64,000 nucleotides of DNA, taken from the NCBI GenBank assembly GCA_049700455.1, contig JBNAVJ010000009.1, positions 1 through 64,000 of the forward strand, given 5' to 3'. Made by a program: the position numbers and the translations under genes. The number at the start of each line of letters is the position of its first letter. The stretch's first letter is position 1. A model generated the notes under the pieces. The model was not told the DNA's origin, searched no databases, and was given only the letters and a program-made list of their open reading frames with translations. Positions 61,149-64,000 of this stretch are shown piece after piece. This DNA is from JBNAVJ01 sp049700455. GTDB lineage: Bacteria > Bacteroidota > Ignavibacteria > Tepidaquicellales > Tepidaquicellaceae.

Positions 61149-63233
61149 TTATTTTCCAAGCTGAAAATTCACCTCACCCAACAACTTTTTAACTTCATCA
61201 TAATTTTGATAATCCTCTGTTATTCTTTCAAGCATTTCTTTTGCCCTCTGCCAGTTAGTACCTTGCATACTACGTTTGGCAATGTTAAATAATATATCAT
61301 TCTTCAGAGGTTGCAGTTCCTTATAATTAGAATACTCAAGAACTTTTCCTGAATAAATATCCGTGTAAGTATTTGGAAAACTTTTATCTATAAAATCCAG
61401 TGCATCCGAATAGTTCCCTTCTCCCATCATCATTTTAACAGTATCAACTTTTGCAGAAAATATAAAATCTACAACTGTTTGCCTATAATCATTAACATCG
61501 TTGATGTATGCAAAATCTTTTGGAAAATCAGAAAGATAAATTAAAATCTCTTCAAAATTTTTATTTGTAATAGGTGTCCCCTTTACCATTTTCCATTTAT
61601 CCTCAAAATAAGAAATCAGGACTCTTTGTCTGATGCTATTAGCTACATCATTTTTTGAAAAATTATCAGGATAATCAGAAAGATTTACAATAGCTTCATA
61701 CCAATTTCCATATACACTTGCTTTGGAACCTATTTCAAATTGCTCTTCAAAACTGAGGTTAGTAATGGGAAGAGTCCTGTGAGTAATTGCACGATAAAAA
61801 CCAGAATTCATTCCATTGTCTATTAATACATTAAATACATAAACACTATTAGGGGTCTTTCCTCCCTGCCTAAGTGCTGTTACTTTCAGTGTAGGCCAAT
61901 TTTTTATAAATATATCAGCTTCAAGTTTAGGAATTCTGACCTTTCCTATTATCGTTCGCGTAGAAGTATATGTTACCGGAACATCTATAGCAACATCTAT
62001 TGTTTGTGAATTATAATCATAAGCTCCAATACTTTTAATTTTTAGTTCAATTACACCTAAACTATTTTTTTGTTTGTTAATAAGTTCTCCTTCCATCGCT
62101 AAGATATCTCCCATCAACATACTAAGCAGTGCTTTTTTTTGCTCTTTTATTCGTTTTGCCTTTAACTGGATTTCCTCATCTATCATAAAACCTGCAAACT
62201 TAAAGAGGTCAGCATGTTTATTGGCCAATGTTTTATAATGTCGCATAAATTCAAAATCATATAGATATAAATATTTTTCGGTAAGTTTTATTAACTTCTT
62301 CTCATCAGCAGAAATTTCTGTCTGGCTAAGGGTTCTATCATAAGGTTCAATTCTCGCCTCATAAAGGTTATCACCCGCACTATTAAAAAGCAGTCTTTTA
62401 CCACCAACATTATCATCAATTAAAATATAAGAAAGTGTGGGAGAAAATTCCGGTTCCACCGAAATATTGTAATAATATTTTACTTCGTACATCCCATCCT
62501 GACAATATTTATATACATTCAAACGATTATTAGGAACATAACTTATAACCATTTCTCCTTTATCGTCAAAATAAAGTCTCTTGTAATCTGCAAGAGAATA
62601 ACTCCTAATAATAGCACCGGTTTTTATATTAATATAATTAATGCGATTGTCTTTACCCTTAGAAAAGAGAGTATTTCCATCACCATTGAATTTTATCAGT
62701 CGATTGCCGGGAAATGAGATTAGGGGAGCTCCTTCAGTCAACTCGTATAAGTATGTATCATAGGTATTTACAACTGCAATAAGGTTTGCTGATGGAGTAA
62801 AAATGAAATCAAAGTTTGTTTGGTCTTCCAGGTCATTGCCAATATCATCCGCTATAAGAGCCCCTGTAATTAAATCATAAACCACAAGTTTTATGTCACC
62901 TTCATAATTCAATTGCAAAGCTATCTTGGTACACATTGGAGCAAACTTTGCTCTAATTGTAGAAAAAGGACCTGGTATTTGAAGGAGCATTTTTCTTGTA
63001 TATGTTCCCTCATCATCAAACCGTCCTATTTCAAGATATGAATCGCCTTCTGCTTGAGTAATTTTTGCAATACAAACAAAGTTATCCTTATCAAAACTCG
63101 CAGTAAGAAAAGGTCCTTTCGATTTAAAATTCATAGCAGCATAGTCTTCAACTTCGGTTTGTGCATTAAGAAAGGCGGATGTTAAAAAAAGTACGGAGAA
63201 AAATAAAAATAATTTTATACTACGTGTTTTCAT
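61149..63233 (-). CDS. Secreted protein with propeller-like N-terminal part and helical C-terminus
   Basis: A 694-residue protein with a Sec signal peptide (about residues 1-24, ending LNAQ). Residues 30-330 look like a WD40/YVTN-type propeller (LVVYDLITGALIADDIGNDL, NLIAVVNTYDTYLYELTEGA, INYINIKTGAIIRSYS). A helical linker follows, then a beta-rich region with NWPTLKVTALRQGG, and helical repeats ending RAKEMLERITEDYQNYDEVK, suggestive of TPR. No sorting domain or lipobox, so periplasmic. Function unknown. Confidence 0.85.
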   Translation of the reverse strand: MKTRSIKLFLFFSVLFLTSAFLNAQTEVEDYAAMNFKSKGPFLTASFDKDNFVCIAKITQAEGDSYLEIGRFDDEGTYTRKMLLQIPGPFSTIRAKFAPMCTKIALQLNYEGDIKLVVYDLITGALIADDIGNDLEDQTNFDFIFTPSANLIAVVNTYDTYLYELTEGAPLISFPGNRLIKFNGDGNTLFSKGKDNRINYINIKTGAIIRSYSLADYKRLYFDDKGEMVISYVPNNRLNVYKYCQDGMYEVKYYYNISVEPEFSPTLSYILIDDNVGGKRLLFNSAGDNLYEARIEPYDRTLSQTEISADEKKLIKLTEKYLYLYDFEFMRHYKTLANKHADLFKFAGFMIDEEIQLKAKRIKEQKKALLSMLMGDILAMEGELINKQKNSLGVIELKIKSIGAYDYNSQTIDVAIDVPVTYTSTRTIIGKVRIPKLEADIFIKNWPTLKVTALRQGGKTPNSVYVFNVLIDNGMNSGFYRAITHRTLPITNLSFEEQFEIGSKASVYGNWYEAIVNLSDYPDNFSKNDVANSIRQRVLISYFEDKWKMVKGTPITNKNFEEILIYLSDFPKDFAYINDVNDYRQTVVDFIFSAKVDTVKMMMGEGNYSDALDFIDKSFPNTYTDIYSGKVLEYSNYKELQPLKNDILFNIAKRSMQGTNWQRAKEMLERITEDYQNYDEVKKLLGEVNFQLGK

Positions 63234-63328
63234 AACCTATATTTAGTTTATGAAAGATATAAATAATTCAGTAAAATTTAAGTTTAAAAAATATTGCCGA
63301 TTAGTATTTACTTTTTCCAGTATAAAGT

Positions 63329-63336
63329 TAATTTTG
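63329..63336 (+). promoter_or_regulatory. Possible -7 element (TAATTTTG)
   Basis: An exact TAnnTTTG match 25 bp before the C69 peptidase ATG. No clear -33 TTG. Chance matches are expected in this composition. Confidence 0.25.
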
Positions 63337-63361
63337 CATACTATAAACAATATAGTATTTT

Positions 63362-64000
63362 ATGAAACTTAAATTTTTAATTTTATTGGTTTTCTTATCC
63401 GTAGCCAGCGTCTCTCAACCCTGTACAAACTTTCTTATTTCCAAAGGGGCTACAATAGATGGTTCAACAATGATTACCTATTCTGCTGACTCTCATACTC
63501 TTTATGGGGAACTTTATTATTTCCCTTCTACAAATTATCCTGATGGTTCCTATGTTGATGTTTACGATTGGGATACCGGGAAACTAATTGGGAGAATTCG
63601 TCAGGTTACTCATACTTTTTCAGTCGTGGGGAATATGAATGAATATCAGGTATCTATTGGTGAAACTACTTTTGGTGGAAGGGAGGAACTTCGGGATACA
63701 ACAGCGTTAATTGATTATGGATCGCTGATGTATATAACTTTACAGCGAGCAAAAACTGCACGTGAAGCTATCCAGATTATGGCGCAACTTGTAGAAGAAT
63801 ACGGTTATTATAGCGAGGGAGAATCATTTTCGATTGCTGATCCTAATGAGGTATGGATATTGGAAATGATTGGTAAAGGAGTTGGAAATAAAGGGGCTGT
63901 ATGGGTTGCAAGAAAAATTCCTGATGGTTTTATTTGTGGACATGCTAACCAGGCACGAATCTCTACCTTTCCTCTAAACGATCCGGAGAATTGTCTTTAT
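63362..64000 (+). CDS. C69 family dipeptidase, 5' part (runs off window)
   Basis: The first 213 codons of a peptidase C69 (PepD-like) gene continue beyond the window. A signal peptide (MKLKFLILLVFLSVASVS) precedes Cys21, and the family motif CTNFLISKGATIDGSTM begins there: in this Ntn-hydrolase family the N-terminal Cys becomes the catalytic nucleophile after processing. ETTFGGREEL, SIADPNEVWILEMIGKG and ARKIPDGFICGHANQARI are typical. A secreted dipeptidase probably feeding peptide use, perhaps with the YejABE-like importer. Confidence 0.93.
   Translation, partial: MKLKFLILLVFLSVASVSQPCTNFLISKGATIDGSTMITYSADSHTLYGELYYFPSTNYPDGSYVDVYDWDTGKLIGRIRQVTHTFSVVGNMNEYQVSIGETTFGGREELRDTTALIDYGSLMYITLQRAKTAREAIQIMAQLVEEYGYYSEGESFSIADPNEVWILEMIGKGVGNKGAVWVARKIPDGFICGHANQARISTFPLNDPENCLY

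Overview
The window reads as a piece of a low-GC chromosome from the Bacteroidota/Chlorobi/Ignavibacteriota side of the tree, most likely an ignavibacterium-like organism. The main evidence is three proteins ending in the NYPNPFNP-type C-terminal sorting domain of the type IX secretion system (T9SS), which is abundant in Ignavibacteria. Supporting points are lipoproteins with a Cys lipobox, few strong Shine-Dalgarno sites, and a housekeeping set of the expected type (hrcA-grpE-dnaJ, nadB, relA/spoT, uvrA, queA, ispD, cmk-rpsA, psd-pssA, pgsA, HU, ruvX). There are two tRNA genes (Ala-GGC, Val-UAC). I see no rRNA, CRISPR array, prophage or insertion sequence.

Layout. (1) 0-4.8 kb: HEAT-like and cysteine-free carboxymuconolactone-decarboxylase genes, tRNA-Ala, a frame-disrupted CxxCH/T9SS protein, an Omp28-like T9SS protein and a ferredoxin. 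(2) 4.9-10.5 kb: a glycan cluster of two GH130 enzymes and two GT4 glycosyltransferases, one fused to an alpha/alpha-barrel domain. (3) 10.6-17.9 kb: a ferritin-like protein and a NuoE/NuoF-like pair with a 1234-residue fusion of GltD-type flavoprotein and NuoG/FdhF-type modules. This looks like a soluble NAD(P)H-ferredoxin oxidoreductase, possibly flavin-based electron bifurcating. A zinc-ribbon/GltD-tail chimera and a possible tiny ORF lie upstream of it. (4) 18-25.5 kb: a T9SS photosynthesis-stability/BNR-like protein and a YejABE-like peptide importer whose ATPase is split into two genes. (5) 25.8-35.7 kb: a DnaQ/GIY-YIG (Cho/UvrC-like) nuclease, hrcA-grpE-dnaJ, nadB-GT2-nitrilase, a PNPOx-like protein, an aminotransferase and tRNA-Val. 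(6) 35.9-49.7 kb: a lipoprotein, upp, relA/spoT, acpS-HAD-folC, uvrA (apparently with an ATT start), and the queA-ispD-asparaginase-like-degenerate amidohydrolase operon. (7) 50-64 kb: cmk-rpsA, psd-pssA, cysteine desulfurase, pgsA-HU-ruvX-AlbA_2-ferritin-like, bifunctional ftcD, a HAD phosphatase, yqgE, a large secreted propeller-like protein, and the start of a C69 dipeptidase cut by the window edge.

The least ordinary parts are the GltD-NuoG fusion complex with its non-catalytic molybdopterin-type domain, the GH130/GT4 cluster, the chimeric small gene at 17.3-17.7 kb, the ATT-start uvrA, and the frame-disrupted cytochrome-motif gene. All functions come from reading translated sequence and remembered family motifs; no searches were run.
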